Positions 35,902 through 44,849 of a stretch of DNA of 64,000 nt are shown here, piece after piece. Source of the DNA: CAHJXG01 sp965277495 (GTDB lineage: Bacteria > Pseudomonadota > Alphaproteobacteria > Acetobacterales > Acetobacteraceae). The stretch covers positions 1,178,001 to 1,242,000 of the forward strand of contig OZ255824.1 in NCBI GenBank assembly GCA_965277495.1, given 5' to 3'. The notes under the pieces were generated by a model that saw nothing but the letters and a program-made list of their open reading frames with translations, made no database searches and had not been told where the DNA came from. A program made the translations under genes and the position numbers. Every line of letters starts with the position of its first letter. The first letter of the stretch is position 1.

Positions 35902-36528
35902 TCAATCTCCGGGCTCCTGTTTGAGGTGAATTGCCCATATCCGCTTCACTTGGCTTTCGCTGCACCCGGCCAGATTGGCGGTATGCTTGATCGACTGACC
36001 TGCGCCGCGCAACGCGATGATGCGCCGATGGGCGGCGGCATCGGGGATGCGCCCCGCATATTTGCCGGCCGCTTTGGCCAGCTGCACACCCTGGCGCTGT
36101 CGCTCGCGGCGTGTCTTGTAGTCATCGCGCGCCATTTGCAGCGCCAGCTTGAGCAGCAGTTCCTGTATCGACTCCAGCACGATCCTGGCCACGCTGTCAG
36201 CCTCGGCCGCGAACTCGGACAGATCGACCAGGCCCGGCACGGCCAGCCTTGCCCCCTTGCTACGGATCGAGCCCACCAGTCTTTGAGCTTCGGCCAAAGG
36301 GAGCCGGCTGATGCGGTCAATCTTCTCCGCGACAACCACTTCACCGGGCTGCAAATCGGCGATCATCCTGAGAAGCTCGGGTCGGTCGGCGCGGGCACCC
36401 GAAGCCTTCTCGCGATAGACACCAGCGATGTAATAGCCCGCCGACCGAGTGCTGTGCTCGATTTCGGCCTGGCGGGTGAGGTCCTGCTCGTCAGTGCTGA
36501 CGCGAAGGTAGATGCGGGCAATTCTCAT
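35902..36528 (-). CDS. tnpR: Tn3-type serine resolvase TnpR
   Basis: 208 residues: ARIYLRVSTDEQDLTRQ (catalytic Ser), VVAEKIDRISRLPLAEAQ, LQMARDDYKTRRERQRQG and a C-terminal helix-turn-helix (AGQSIKHTANLAGCSESQVKRIW). The 160 bp between its start and the right inverted repeat contains repeated TTGGC/CCAAxATGG-like motifs (36537-36640) that fit a res site. Intact. Confidence 0.85.
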   Translation of the reverse strand: MRIARIYLRVSTDEQDLTRQAEIEHSTRSAGYYIAGVYREKASGARADRPELLRMIADLQPGEVVVAEKIDRISRLPLAEAQRLVGSIRSKGARLAVPGLVDLSEFAAEADSVARIVLESIQELLLKLALQMARDDYKTRRERQRQGVQLAKAAGKYAGRIPDAAAHRRIIALRGAGQSIKHTANLAGCSESQVKRIWAIHLKQEPGD

Positions 36529-36728
36529 GGATGGCGGCCAAGATGGGTATACCCATCCTGACCAATCGCAAACAGCCTAGCCAAGAACGAAAAAGACCAT
36601 GCGAATTGGCTATAGCCAAGTTGGCCATCCATGTTGGCTATTACCCCCCCGGCTGCGAGCCGCCAGCGTCAGGTTGCTGATTTGTTCTTCAATGTCGTAC
36701 AGCTACGAACAGTTCTTGGCGTCACCCC

Positions 36729-37832
36729 GAGCTCACGCTTGCAACGTTGTTTGATGATTGCACCGAGATCCTTCGCCGCCACGACGTGTTCAGCGTCGCG
36801 CTCTACAAGCCCAAACAGGGTGCCTACTGGATGGCGCAGGACGACACCGCAGAGCATTGGCGCGACAAGTCAATCATGCGTGCGGTGCTGGATTTCGAGG
36901 ACCTTCCCGCGATCCGCGCCTACGCCGCCGATAAGACCGCAGCACTTCTGGCCGCGGCGGACCGTAGCATGGACGCAGTATCAGGCCTGACCCGCGCGGT
37001 GCCGCTGGCCTTTGTTCAGGACTGGTTCGGGTTGAGCCACAAAGATCCAGCGGCCTTATCCAGATGGTCCTATTGGAACCAAATCGATACATTCTGGAAC
37101 CAGCCGTTTGACGCAATTGCCTGGTCCGACCCCGCTAAGATCGTCGCCGAGCGGGTCGCGGCCAACGCGGAATTCGTCACCTACCTCACCGAGTTGATGG
37201 GCTTGCGATTGATCGAAAAGAAGACCGGCTTCGGCGGTAGGGACCCGATCGCGCGCCTGCTGTCTTTGTCCGAGTCTGGGGCGCTGAAGTTCGATCTGCA
37301 AACAGTAGGCCTGAATGTCGGCGGGCTGCTGATCGGCGCGGTCGAGACCGTATCTCACGCGGTGGTCAACGCGCTGGATTTCCTGATGCAGCACCCTGAC
37401 GAGCTCCGCGCCGCCCGTGCCGCCGCGCTTACCGATGATAGGATCGAGTTCGACGGTTGGGTGTTCGAGGCCCTACGCTTCAAGCCGGCTTTCCCCTACT
37501 TTTTCCGCACCTGTGAGCACGACACGATTCTTGGTCGCGGCCGCACGCATCAGACCGCGATCGTAAAAGGCACGACGGTGCTGGCAGTCACGCATTCGGC
37601 GATGTTTGACCCTGCCGGGCAATCATCACCAGATATATTCGATCCGCATCGCGGATTGGGCAACCAGTTTCATTTCGGCCTTGGGCACCATGAGTGTCTC
37701 GGACGAGCTATTGCCACAGTCATGATCCCAGAAATTGTCCGCCAAAGCCTCCGCCTGCCGGGATTGCAAACCGAGGCTGTGGATCGCAAAGGTGGCCCGG
37801 TGCCGGAATCCTGGACGTGGCGCTGGGACTGA
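36729..37832 (+). pseudogene. Cytochrome P450, N-terminus removed by Tn3
   Basis: The frame enters directly from the Tn3 right repeat (ELTLATLFDDCTEILRRHDVF) and runs 367 codons to TGA. Landmarks are the ExxR motif in FEALRFKPAFPYFFR, the heme loop FHFGLGHHECLGRAIA with the Cys ligand, and the I-helix region GGLLIGAVETVSHAV. About 50-100 N-terminal residues are lost, although the first ATG at 36747 could give a shortened protein. It stands before a peptidase, phosphoesterase and DyP peroxidase set on the other strand. Confidence 0.8.
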
Positions 37833-37864
37833 TACCAGCCGCCCTTTGGGGCGACCAGTATCAG
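37829..37864 (+). repeat. REP-like hairpin R1 overlapping the P450 stop
   Basis: Outer arms CTGATAC/GTATCAG, core with GCCCTTTGGG. The inner sequence ATACC-R-GC...CCCTTTGGG...GACC-R-GTAT is shared with R2 in the opposite orientation. GTTTTT follows at 37869, so it may also end P450 transcription. Confidence 0.6.
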
Positions 37865-37905
37865 AGTCGTTTTTGGCGCGCGGCCGCCCCACCAACCCCG
37901 CGCGC

Positions 37906-37935
37906 ATACCGGTCAGCCCAAAGGGCTGCCGGTAT
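37906..37935 (-). repeat. REP-like hairpin R2, inverted partner of R1
   Basis: On the minus strand: outer stem ATACCGG/CCGGTAT, inner stem CAGCCC/GGGCTG, loop TTT, one bulged A on the 3' arm six pairs from the loop. This bulge-and-loop geometry equals that of the transposase micro-hairpins. Confidence 0.65.
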
Positions 37936-37966
37936 GAGCCCGGCTGGATCGTGATCAAGGGCCTGT

Positions 37967-39613
37967 TTAAAGCGCATTAAGGATAAACGTGCCATTCGGC
38001 GTACCCAAGCCCGCACACGCATTCCAACCCGGTCCCGCCTGATAGCCAGCGATCTTACCCTTGATGCCGTTGGTGCCGACCGTCACCGGATTGCAGAGTT
38101 CGGGATGGGCATAGAGCAGCTTATTGAGGAATCCGACGTTCTTGCCTTTCGCTTGGTTCAGCAACGCCACAAGCCCCGCCATCAACGGTGCGACCGCACT
38201 GGTGCCGCCACTCGCACCTTCGCTGCCGTCCGTGCGAGTAAAATAGTTGGTTGCGCTCATTGCGATATCGGGAACGCCACGTCCAGGCTTGCCGGTCGCG
38301 AGTGAAACCGTGTGATTGGCCGCGGCCTGATAATCTGGCACAGGCACCGTGCTACTGATGCCGCCCCCACTCGCCCAACCGCCTCCGCCGTTGGTGTTCG
38401 GATCGAATGTTGTCCCATCATTCCACACGACATCTGCACCGCTGGCCCGGTCGATTTGGGTGCCGCCGCAGGCGAGCACCATGGAGTCCACCGACGGATG
38501 GTCGACATGCATCTTTTTGTCCCAGCTCGCCGCTTCTTCATCGGCCACGCCATGATCGCCGGCGGCGGTGCAGATAGTCACTCCAAGGGCAGCGGCCGCG
38601 GTGAAGACCTCGTGGAAGGCTTGTGCCGCCTGGGCATCGCCAGGGCCTTCCGGCCCACCCCAACTGATCGAGATTACCGATGGGTTGCGTTCGCTGTCAT
38701 GAACCGCGGCATTGATCGCATCGAGAAAGCCGCTGCCCTGGTTAGGTGCAAAATAGATCGCGAATGTTGCCTTGGGCGCTACCGCGCCGGCAACCTGGAT
38801 ATCCAGCATCACCTCGCCATCGTCGCTGCCGGCAACTGAGGGTCTATTGATCGCATTGTCTATCGATACGGACGTGACGGCTGGAACCGGCATCTGGATT
38901 TCTTTGAAGAACAGCTGCAGGTCACTATTTCGAAAGCCGCCGCCGAGCTCGATGATCGCCACGCACTGACCACTGCCATCTAGTGCTGCACCCTCATGGC
39001 TCGTGGGAAAATTATAGCGTTTGGCGAACTCTGTGGCTGCCACTCCGTTGCCTCCGCCTGGGCCGTCATGTGCAGTCGGGCGCGAGTGATGGGGCGCCCG
39101 ATGTTTCGACCGCGTGTCATACCCAAAGATGCCGGTGATGATGCCGTCGAAGGCTTTTGGAATCTTCACCACGCCGCTGCGGCCGCGATAAGAACCTTGG
39201 GCATGATGATACAGCCGCAAATCTGCCGGGAACGCCCGCAATAAATCACCAAGCCGTCCAGTGAGCACCAGTGACCGCTCGGCCGCGCTGCGCCGTGACA
39301 CAATGATATTGCGAGTGTGTGCGAATTGCTCGATCGCATCCAGATCGGCCCCTGATGCGCCATGTCGAGCGGCAAGTTCGGCGCGGGTAAGATAAATGCG
39401 CTCGCTGAACGGCGTGTCGTAAAGCGACTGCACCGACGCATGCAGCGTATCAATCGGTTGTTTCGGCCGCGTACGTACGCTGATACTCACAATTTCGCTC
39501 CCATTCACCGGACCGGCCGGGCGAGAATTCGGCAAAGGTTGCCGGAGACTGCCTGGAAGCTCGACGTATGGGTTTATAGACGCTGCCTTGGGTGAAGTTG
39601 AACGACGTGCCAT
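37967..39613 (-). CDS. S53-family (sedolisin/kumamolisin) serine-carboxyl peptidase
   Basis: 548 residues. An N-terminal activation propeptide (about 40-190, with IYLTRAELAARHGASGADL) precedes the catalytic domain. The catalytic Glu and Asp lie in DDGEVMLDIQVAG (about E267, D271), the oxyanion region is ISWGGPEG and the Ser lies in GGTSAVAPLMAGL (about S472). The C-terminal Ca-binding loop contains GPGWNACAGLGTP. Sedolisins are acid-active endopeptidases that are usually exported. No Sec signal is evident at the N-terminus. The start is MARRSTSPKAAS; no alternative is clearly better. Confidence 0.87.
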   Translation of the reverse strand: MARRSTSPKAASINPYVELPGSLRQPLPNSRPAGPVNGSEIVSISVRTRPKQPIDTLHASVQSLYDTPFSERIYLTRAELAARHGASGADLDAIEQFAHTRNIIVSRRSAAERSLVLTGRLGDLLRAFPADLRLYHHAQGSYRGRSGVVKIPKAFDGIITGIFGYDTRSKHRAPHHSRPTAHDGPGGGNGVAATEFAKRYNFPTSHEGAALDGSGQCVAIIELGGGFRNSDLQLFFKEIQMPVPAVTSVSIDNAINRPSVAGSDDGEVMLDIQVAGAVAPKATFAIYFAPNQGSGFLDAINAAVHDSERNPSVISISWGGPEGPGDAQAAQAFHEVFTAAAALGVTICTAAGDHGVADEEAASWDKKMHVDHPSVDSMVLACGGTQIDRASGADVVWNDGTTFDPNTNGGGGWASGGGISSTVPVPDYQAAANHTVSLATGKPGRGVPDIAMSATNYFTRTDGSEGASGGTSAVAPLMAGLVALLNQAKGKNVGFLNKLLYAHPELCNPVTVGTNGIKGKIAGYQAGPGWNACAGLGTPNGTFILNAL

Positions 39614-39707
39614 AAGTTCCTCCTCGCAATTTGTGAACTTCTTGAAGCCAGCGTCTCATTCATCGCCGTTACGGGCTTCAGAAAGCCTCAGCCTCATGCG
39701 CCTACGG

Positions 39708-41123
39708 TCAGCGCGTGTTACCTTGAGCAGCTATGTAATCCCTAAGTTTGCTCCATCCTGGGGCCGCGAGTAGTTCCGGATGATCTGTTGCGACCTTCAT
39801 TGCCACGTTATGGAAGGCCAGCGCCGTCTTCTCGGCACCGCTTAAGTTGGTCACCTCAAATGAAGCTCGACCGGCAGCGGCCGTACTGAGTACATGAGCG
39901 TTGGGTGCATGAGCGTTGGCGGGCGCTGGAGCCGCTGGTCCCGACACCTCACTGGGCACTTGGGTCAACACCGTCGACAAACGTCCGAGTTGGGGCTGCC
40001 GCGCACTTACATCAGCCGTGTAGCCTTTTCCCGGATTGAAGCGGTCCGCCAGCAATTGCAGAAAGGAGGTGTGATCCAGGGCATCGCTGAAGGGAACGCC
40101 GGGTGCGACATGGGGCGAAACGACGAATGCGGGCACACGCACGCCGGTCGTGGCAAGCGGAAAGCCACCAACGCTTGCGCCAATACTTAATGGCGGCACA
40201 TGGTCATAGAATCCACCGTGCTCGTCATAACTCACGATCATCATCGTGTTGCGCCACCGCGCGGGGTTCGAGACGAGCGTGGCATAGAGATCCCGGAGAA
40301 AATCCTGCCCTCTTGCAATCCCCGTTGGCGGATGGTCGTCGTTTGGCGCGCTGTGCGGGCCATCAGTATATTCCGGCTCGATGAAGATGACGCTCGGCAT
40401 TGCCCCGGTGCCCGCCCAGTGATCACGGAAGTGCGCATACCGGCGAAAGCGCCCCCGCGGCCCAGTGCCCGAGAACGCGAGTGACGTCACCATCTCCGGC
40501 AACCAGCGCGGCATCAAGCTGAAGAAGGGAAAGAAGTCGCCCCATTGATAGGCGCACCAGGACACGCGATGTGCAGTGAGCCAGTCGTAGGCAAGCGCCT
40601 GATCGGGCAGGAACACCGCGGCGTTGTCGAGGATGCTGCTGCCGCCGCTCATCGCCATCAGTCGATTGGGCTGAGTTCCCGTCGGCAGCGCGGCGAACCA
40701 GTGATCGCAAACCGCGAAGTTGCGCGCGAAGAAGTCAAACATGGGGACAGCTGTTTTCGTATAGTGACCCATGACGACGGACGGATCGACCGGAGGCGGT
40801 TGGCGCGTCATGTAGCTCGCGACGAAGCCGTCCATTTGCGCCGATCTGCCTGGCTCTGAGCTCGACCCAATCTGGCGGGCGATCGCCGCGTGGTCATGGG
40901 GCGGGTCCTCCATCTGCTGTATATCGGGACCGATTGCATGGATGGGGTAGCATTTCCCGGCGCATAGGTTGGCGCGGGCGTCGAGCCATGCGGGCTGGTC
41001 ACGGAGCCCTTCGATGGGCAGCGGTGGATCGGCTGCCGCTGTGCTGAGATAGCCGACCGCGTGATCGAAAGAACGGTTCTCCAACATCACAAGCACGATT
41101 GTCTCAATGTCGCGCAATGACAT
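39708..41123 (-). CDS. Phosphoesterase family protein (phospholipase C-like)
   Basis: 471 residues of the PF04185 phosphoesterase family. The metal-binding signature VLVMLENRSFDHAVGYL is at the start, HWFAALPTGTQPNRLMAMSGG in the middle, FIEPEYTDGPHSAPNDDHPP and IVSYDEHGGFYDHVPP (metal ligands) later. Family members hydrolyse phosphodiesters such as phosphatidylcholine; no signal peptide is seen here. Same strand as the peptidase, 95 bp upstream of it. Confidence 0.82.
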   Translation of the reverse strand: MSLRDIETIVLVMLENRSFDHAVGYLSTAAADPPLPIEGLRDQPAWLDARANLCAGKCYPIHAIGPDIQQMEDPPHDHAAIARQIGSSSEPGRSAQMDGFVASYMTRQPPPVDPSVVMGHYTKTAVPMFDFFARNFAVCDHWFAALPTGTQPNRLMAMSGGSSILDNAAVFLPDQALAYDWLTAHRVSWCAYQWGDFFPFFSLMPRWLPEMVTSLAFSGTGPRGRFRRYAHFRDHWAGTGAMPSVIFIEPEYTDGPHSAPNDDHPPTGIARGQDFLRDLYATLVSNPARWRNTMMIVSYDEHGGFYDHVPPLSIGASVGGFPLATTGVRVPAFVVSPHVAPGVPFSDALDHTSFLQLLADRFNPGKGYTADVSARQPQLGRLSTVLTQVPSEVSGPAAPAPANAHAPNAHVLSTAAAGRASFEVTNLSGAEKTALAFHNVAMKVATDHPELLAAPGWSKLRDYIAAQGNTR

Positions 41124-41237
41124 GATTGGCTTTTCTCCGTTCTACGTCAGGCTACTTGCGGTTTGGAAGCACCATTTTGTTTGTTGCCAGTTGGGGATCC
41201 CGTTCGTTGGAAGGCCGCTGCTTGGAAACGAAGCTCG

Positions 41238-42305
41238 TCATTCGGGCCATTTGAAACCGAGATAAAGGCCAGAGCTGATTCCCATAAGGATCAACAAGTT
41301 GAAGTCAAAATCAGGCAAGGACAGCTTGCCATAGGCCGACCACAACGTGACCACTCCGAGGATTACCGTCCACACCAGGATCTGCACCCGGTGGAACGCC
41401 CAGTCCGAGCCGTCCGTAAGCAGGTCACGCACGAACGAGACATGAGGTTGCGAAGTCTGGTGCGGCGGCTGCTGGGCGGGCAGTGGTTGGGCTTGTGGCT
41501 GCGCCGCCTGCGGCGGCGAGGTGGCCGAAGCATCGGACTTTGCGACGTTGATTGCAGCGCTGCCCAACGCCGTGACACTGGAGATGCCGAGGAGCGTTAA
41601 GCTCTGTGCAGTCACGATGTGGCTGGTGTTCGAAGTGATCATAGAGATGCCGATGAAGCAGGCGGTGATCAGCACGAACCACCACGCCATTTGGCAACGG
41701 GCCAGGCTATAGGGTTTGACAACACCCTGCGGGAGCACAGCCGTGTCCCGCAGCATATCGGTCTTCTGGCCCAGCAGCAGCACGACGATAGCGATGAAGC
41801 CAGCCACCGCGATGCCCAGGGCCAATCGCATGATTGGGAAGATCTGCAGATCGATAGACAGCACCTTGTCCTGCATCACCGGCAGGTCGCCGATTACCGA
41901 GGAGGTTACGCCGACCGTCACTGGAGTCAGGCCCGTAATGGGCGGACTGCCGACCAGAAACAACCATCCGCCATCCTTGTCGTCTCGAAGCTTCCGCAGA
42001 TCAAACGCCAACTCTCCCTGTATGGTGCGTTCGGGCTTAAGGTCCTGAAACTGGTGGCCGTTTAGTCGGAGGCGAAACGTAGTTGGGTCAAACGTTTGCT
42101 GCCCGGCGGCGTCTAGTCCCTCGATCTGCAGCTTGAGCGTGGTGCCCAGGTCAACCTGCAAGGGCGAGGCTGAAACCAGTATGGGCTTGGCTCCCACGCC
42201 TCCGGACGCCCCCTGGGCCCAAGCGAATGGAGCCGCGCTGAGCAGCAGCAGAGATGCCGCTACGACCCTCTTTGACAGCTCAGGTTTGGCGCGGCGCCTG
42301 CCCAT
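41238..42305 (-). CDS. Exported/membrane protein of unknown function
   Basis: About 355 residues from ATG 42305 (MGRRRAKPELSKRVV). A signal peptide (AASLLLLSAAPFAWAQ) is followed by a beta-rich domain (ILVSASPLQVDLGTTLKLQI) and then at least four membrane helices: LALGIAVAGFIAIVVLLLG, MAWWFVLITACFIGISMI, VQILVWTVILGVVTLW and LLILMGISSGLYLGF. A Pro/Gln-rich cytoplasmic or periplasmic linker lies between helices two and three. The family is not recognised. It lies 10 bp after the DyP gene, probably in the same transcript. Confidence 0.55.
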   Translation of the reverse strand: MGRRRAKPELSKRVVAASLLLLSAAPFAWAQGASGGVGAKPILVSASPLQVDLGTTLKLQIEGLDAAGQQTFDPTTFRLRLNGHQFQDLKPERTIQGELAFDLRKLRDDKDGGWLFLVGSPPITGLTPVTVGVTSSVIGDLPVMQDKVLSIDLQIFPIMRLALGIAVAGFIAIVVLLLGQKTDMLRDTAVLPQGVVKPYSLARCQMAWWFVLITACFIGISMITSNTSHIVTAQSLTLLGISSVTALGSAAINVAKSDASATSPPQAAQPQAQPLPAQQPPHQTSQPHVSFVRDLLTDGSDWAFHRVQILVWTVILGVVTLWSAYGKLSLPDFDFNLLILMGISSGLYLGFKWPE

Positions 42306-42315
42306 GTCCCGTCCC

Positions 42316-43833
42316 TTACGCAGCCAATACCGAGTGAATGGCGGCGATGGATGGCATGAAGAAGTAGCCTCCCCCGGTGGGGCGGATGAAATCGGCATCC
42401 AGGGTCACCGAAGGAGGCTGTCCACTTGGTGAGCCATTGGTTGCGCCAGTAAACGTCCGGCCACGGTCTGCTCCGTCAGCCTGGCCCAGAATGGGGTCGA
42501 AGCCGGCAGCGGGGATCGCGAAGCGTGGATTGTCGACCCAGTTCTTGAGGATGAACTCGAACTGATCCTCGATGGATGTCTGATAGCACACGAACATCAG
42601 GCCGCGGGAGTTATGGGTCGTCTTGCTCGACTCCTCGCCGGGTCCAACCTCGGGTCCGAACGGAATGCCGCGACGCATGACGCGGTGGGTCTGCGTATCG
42701 GCTTCTGATAACGTATGGCCCGCGTCACCGGTCTGGCTGCCGGCTGCCGGCGTTAGATCATTGCGGGGGTAGGATTTGCGGATGTGGGCGGCATAGGGGC
42801 ATTTCTTTCCATCGAGATCGCCTTCGCCAAAATCGAAGTCGTTGTTCCTAAGCGGATCTGCACCCAGGACCTTGTCTTCCATGGAACTCAAGGTGATGGG
42901 GGAACCGCTGCGAAAGCGCCCCACCATGCGGGCCTCGATGTCGTCGGCGGACTCCCCGAGCTCTAGCGCCTTGACCCGTGCCGTCTCGTGGAACTCCGGG
43001 ACGAGCTGCTCAAGGCGGCGGAACACCATGTAGCTGCCATTTTTCATCCAGGGCAGGCCACCGTCCTTGGGTCCCACGAACTTCTCGACGTCTGTGCGGT
43101 CCTGCTCGGCATAGCCGAACACGAACTCACCGGGCCAGTGCAGGTCGGAGCCGGGCAATCCCTGATTTGGATCTTTGCTCTGCCCAGGGGTGAGAAGCTT
43201 CTTGGTGGGAACGACATGGTCGATGCGGCCGCGCACCGAGGGCTGCGATACGCCGTCCAAGTAGCCAAAATGTTCGTGGCCATGGAAGTCGCCCGGGCGC
43301 GTGGCGCCCAATCCCGTGTAGAACGGCACCCAGGTTCCATCGCCGGCTGCCTGGTCCAGGTCAGCCAGGATCGCCATAACCTCCGCCTTGCCTCGAGCAG
43401 TGATGATCACCAGGCCATCGAGCTCGCCGACACCGTTGCCTACCAGCCAATTTGCGACGGCGCCGGGGCCACTCGGCGGATCGTTGAGACCTTGGGACCG
43501 TGCGGCTAGGCCGGCCTTGAATGCTGCATCCTTGATGCTGTCTGTGTTTGCAACTTTAAGTTTCTTGAGACCGTCAATTGTGAAAGCAATATTGACGCCT
43601 CGAATATCCAACAGCCCTTTGCCGTTATTGGCTCGGAAGGCGGCAATGCGGTCTTCGGTCAGCAAGGCCTCGCGTCCACTCGTCAGATGCAGCCCCGTGA
43701 GGAACCGCTTGAAGCGCATGACATCAGCGATCGCGAAGCCCACAAACAGCTGCGCTTCCTTCTGCAACCCGATCAGGATATCACCCTGGATTTGGTCGAG
43801 GTCGATCTGCTCTTCGATATTCCGGTCAACCAT
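42316..43833 (-). CDS. DyP-type heme peroxidase
   Basis: 505 residues. Hallmarks are GHEHFGYLDGVSQPSV (distal Asp of the GxxDG motif, about D193), MVFRRLEQLVPEF, CPYAAHIRKSYPRND with the proximal heme His, and HRVMRRGIPFG with the distal Arg. Length and motifs place it with the longer C/D-type enzymes that oxidise dyes and phenolics with H2O2. No export signal is visible. First gene of the leftward set with the membrane protein, phosphoesterase and S53 peptidase. Confidence 0.88.
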   Translation of the reverse strand: MVDRNIEEQIDLDQIQGDILIGLQKEAQLFVGFAIADVMRFKRFLTGLHLTSGREALLTEDRIAAFRANNGKGLLDIRGVNIAFTIDGLKKLKVANTDSIKDAAFKAGLAARSQGLNDPPSGPGAVANWLVGNGVGELDGLVIITARGKAEVMAILADLDQAAGDGTWVPFYTGLGATRPGDFHGHEHFGYLDGVSQPSVRGRIDHVVPTKKLLTPGQSKDPNQGLPGSDLHWPGEFVFGYAEQDRTDVEKFVGPKDGGLPWMKNGSYMVFRRLEQLVPEFHETARVKALELGESADDIEARMVGRFRSGSPITLSSMEDKVLGADPLRNNDFDFGEGDLDGKKCPYAAHIRKSYPRNDLTPAAGSQTGDAGHTLSEADTQTHRVMRRGIPFGPEVGPGEESSKTTHNSRGLMFVCYQTSIEDQFEFILKNWVDNPRFAIPAAGFDPILGQADGADRGRTFTGATNGSPSGQPPSVTLDADFIRPTGGGYFFMPSIAAIHSVLAA

Positions 43834-44203
43834 GCACGTGTCTCCTTTTTGGAGTTATTATGGTTTTATAGACGTCTCCTCTAAAGAACATTGACATGTT
43901 CCTTGTGAGTTTTCAATAATATTCTATAACCAAATAAATTAACTTAGCGCTGATTAGCTTGGTCTCACGGAAGGATTGCCGTCATCGTATGTTGAAACAC
44001 TATGGGTATTAGTGTTTCAGGACCGCTGATGCGAGCGGCAGCGGCGACGGCCCCTGCCCTGCCCCGCCAACCCGCAACGCTCGGCAAACCCTGGTCCGTC
44101 GCCAATACCGCGCTGGCCCGCCGCACGCGGCGCTGGACGACCCGGCGCCATCCGTGAAACAAAGGTCGCGGCATCGTTCGATATCGCCCGCTCGGAGGCC
44201 GCC
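43834..44203. other. Intergenic region with AT-rich core and a perfect inverted repeat
   Basis: About 370 bp, AT-rich at 43860-43960 where the divergent promoters probably lie. TGAAACACTA (43993-44002) and TAGTGTTTCA (44010-44019) form a perfect 10-bp inverted repeat with a 7-nt spacer. No T-run follows, so it is more likely a protein-binding site or remnant than a terminator. No gene is supported. Confidence 0.45.
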
Positions 44204-44422
44204 ATGACCGTCATCACTACCCGCATCACCGTCAGCCCCGACGGCGCCATCTCCACCGCCACACCCCTGCCCGCCGGCGAATACATCGCCAGCATCACGA
44301 TGGCTGGTAGCCTTCCGCCCGGCAAACCGTTCACCATGGATAACTTTCCCGTCCACGACATGGGTTGGGACGACAGCATCTCACTCCGGCGCGAGGACAT
44401 GTACGGCGACGATGGCCGCTGA
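44204..44422 (+). CDS. Antitoxin of a VapBC-type pair
   Basis: A 72-residue protein with a beta-rich N-terminus (TRITVSPDGAISTATPLPAG) and a C-terminal tail LRREDMYGDDGR, the typical toxin-wrapping end of small antitoxins paired with PIN toxins. It overlaps the toxin gene by 11 bases. Assignment rests mainly on context. Confidence 0.65.
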   Translation: MTVITTRITVSPDGAISTATPLPAGEYIASITMAGSLPPGKPFTMDNFPVHDMGWDDSISLRREDMYGDDGR

Positions 44423-44849
44423 GCCGGTCTTCGTCGACACCAATATCCTGGTCTATGCCAGCCGGCAGCGGTCGCCCTTCCATGCGCGGGCAACGGCCGG
44501 CCTGAGCCAAGCGGGCAGCGAAGGCGGCTCGCTCTGGTTCAGCCGGCAGATCCTGCGCGAGTACCTCGCCGTCGTGACCCGTCCGCAACCGACGGAGCCG
44601 GCCCTGTCCAGCGCCGCCGCGGTCGCGGACGCCGAGGGCTTTCTCGCCAAGCTCAGTGTCGCCGAGGACGGGTATCGAGTGACCCGAGCGCTGCTGCAGC
44701 TGCTCGCACAGCACCCGGCTGGCGGGAAGCAAGTGCACGACGCCAACATCGTGGCCACCGTGCTGGCGCACGGCATCCCTCGCCTGCTGACCTTCAACGC
44801 GGCCGACTTTCGCCGCTTCGGCAGCCTGATCGAGATCGTCGTCCCATGA
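44412..44849 (+). CDS. vapC: PIN-domain ribonuclease toxin (VapC-like)
   Basis: 145 residues. PIN acidic residues appear in VFVDTNILVYA (Asp), FSRQILREYLAVVTRP (Glu), KQVHDANIVATVLAHG (Asp) and LTFNAADFRRF (Asp), the set that binds Mg and cleaves RNA, often tRNA. Coupled to the antitoxin upstream and overlapping the integrase gene downstream (ATGATG), so all three are probably translated from one message. Confidence 0.85.
   Translation: MAAEPVFVDTNILVYASRQRSPFHARATAGLSQAGSEGGSLWFSRQILREYLAVVTRPQPTEPALSSAAAVADAEGFLAKLSVAEDGYRVTRALLQLLAQHPAGGKQVHDANIVATVLAHGIPRLLTFNAADFRRFGSLIEIVVP

Larger units (their letters stand above)
32847..36728 (-). mobile_element. Complete Tn3-family transposon (tnpA-tnpR only)
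   Basis: The ends 32847-32883 and 36692-36728 are inverted repeats of 37-38 bp starting GGGGTGACGCCAAGAACTGT, with a single mismatch (G/T), the classic Tn3 end. The interior contains only tnpA and tnpR, both leftward. No 5-bp duplication is present: the left flank is a tnpA fragment and the right flank is a P450 gene body. An adjacent deletion has therefore occurred. Confidence 0.9.

Noticed and set aside
43993..44019. Ten-bp inverted repeat as a terminator
   Set aside because: No T-run follows on either strand; left as an unassigned inverted repeat.
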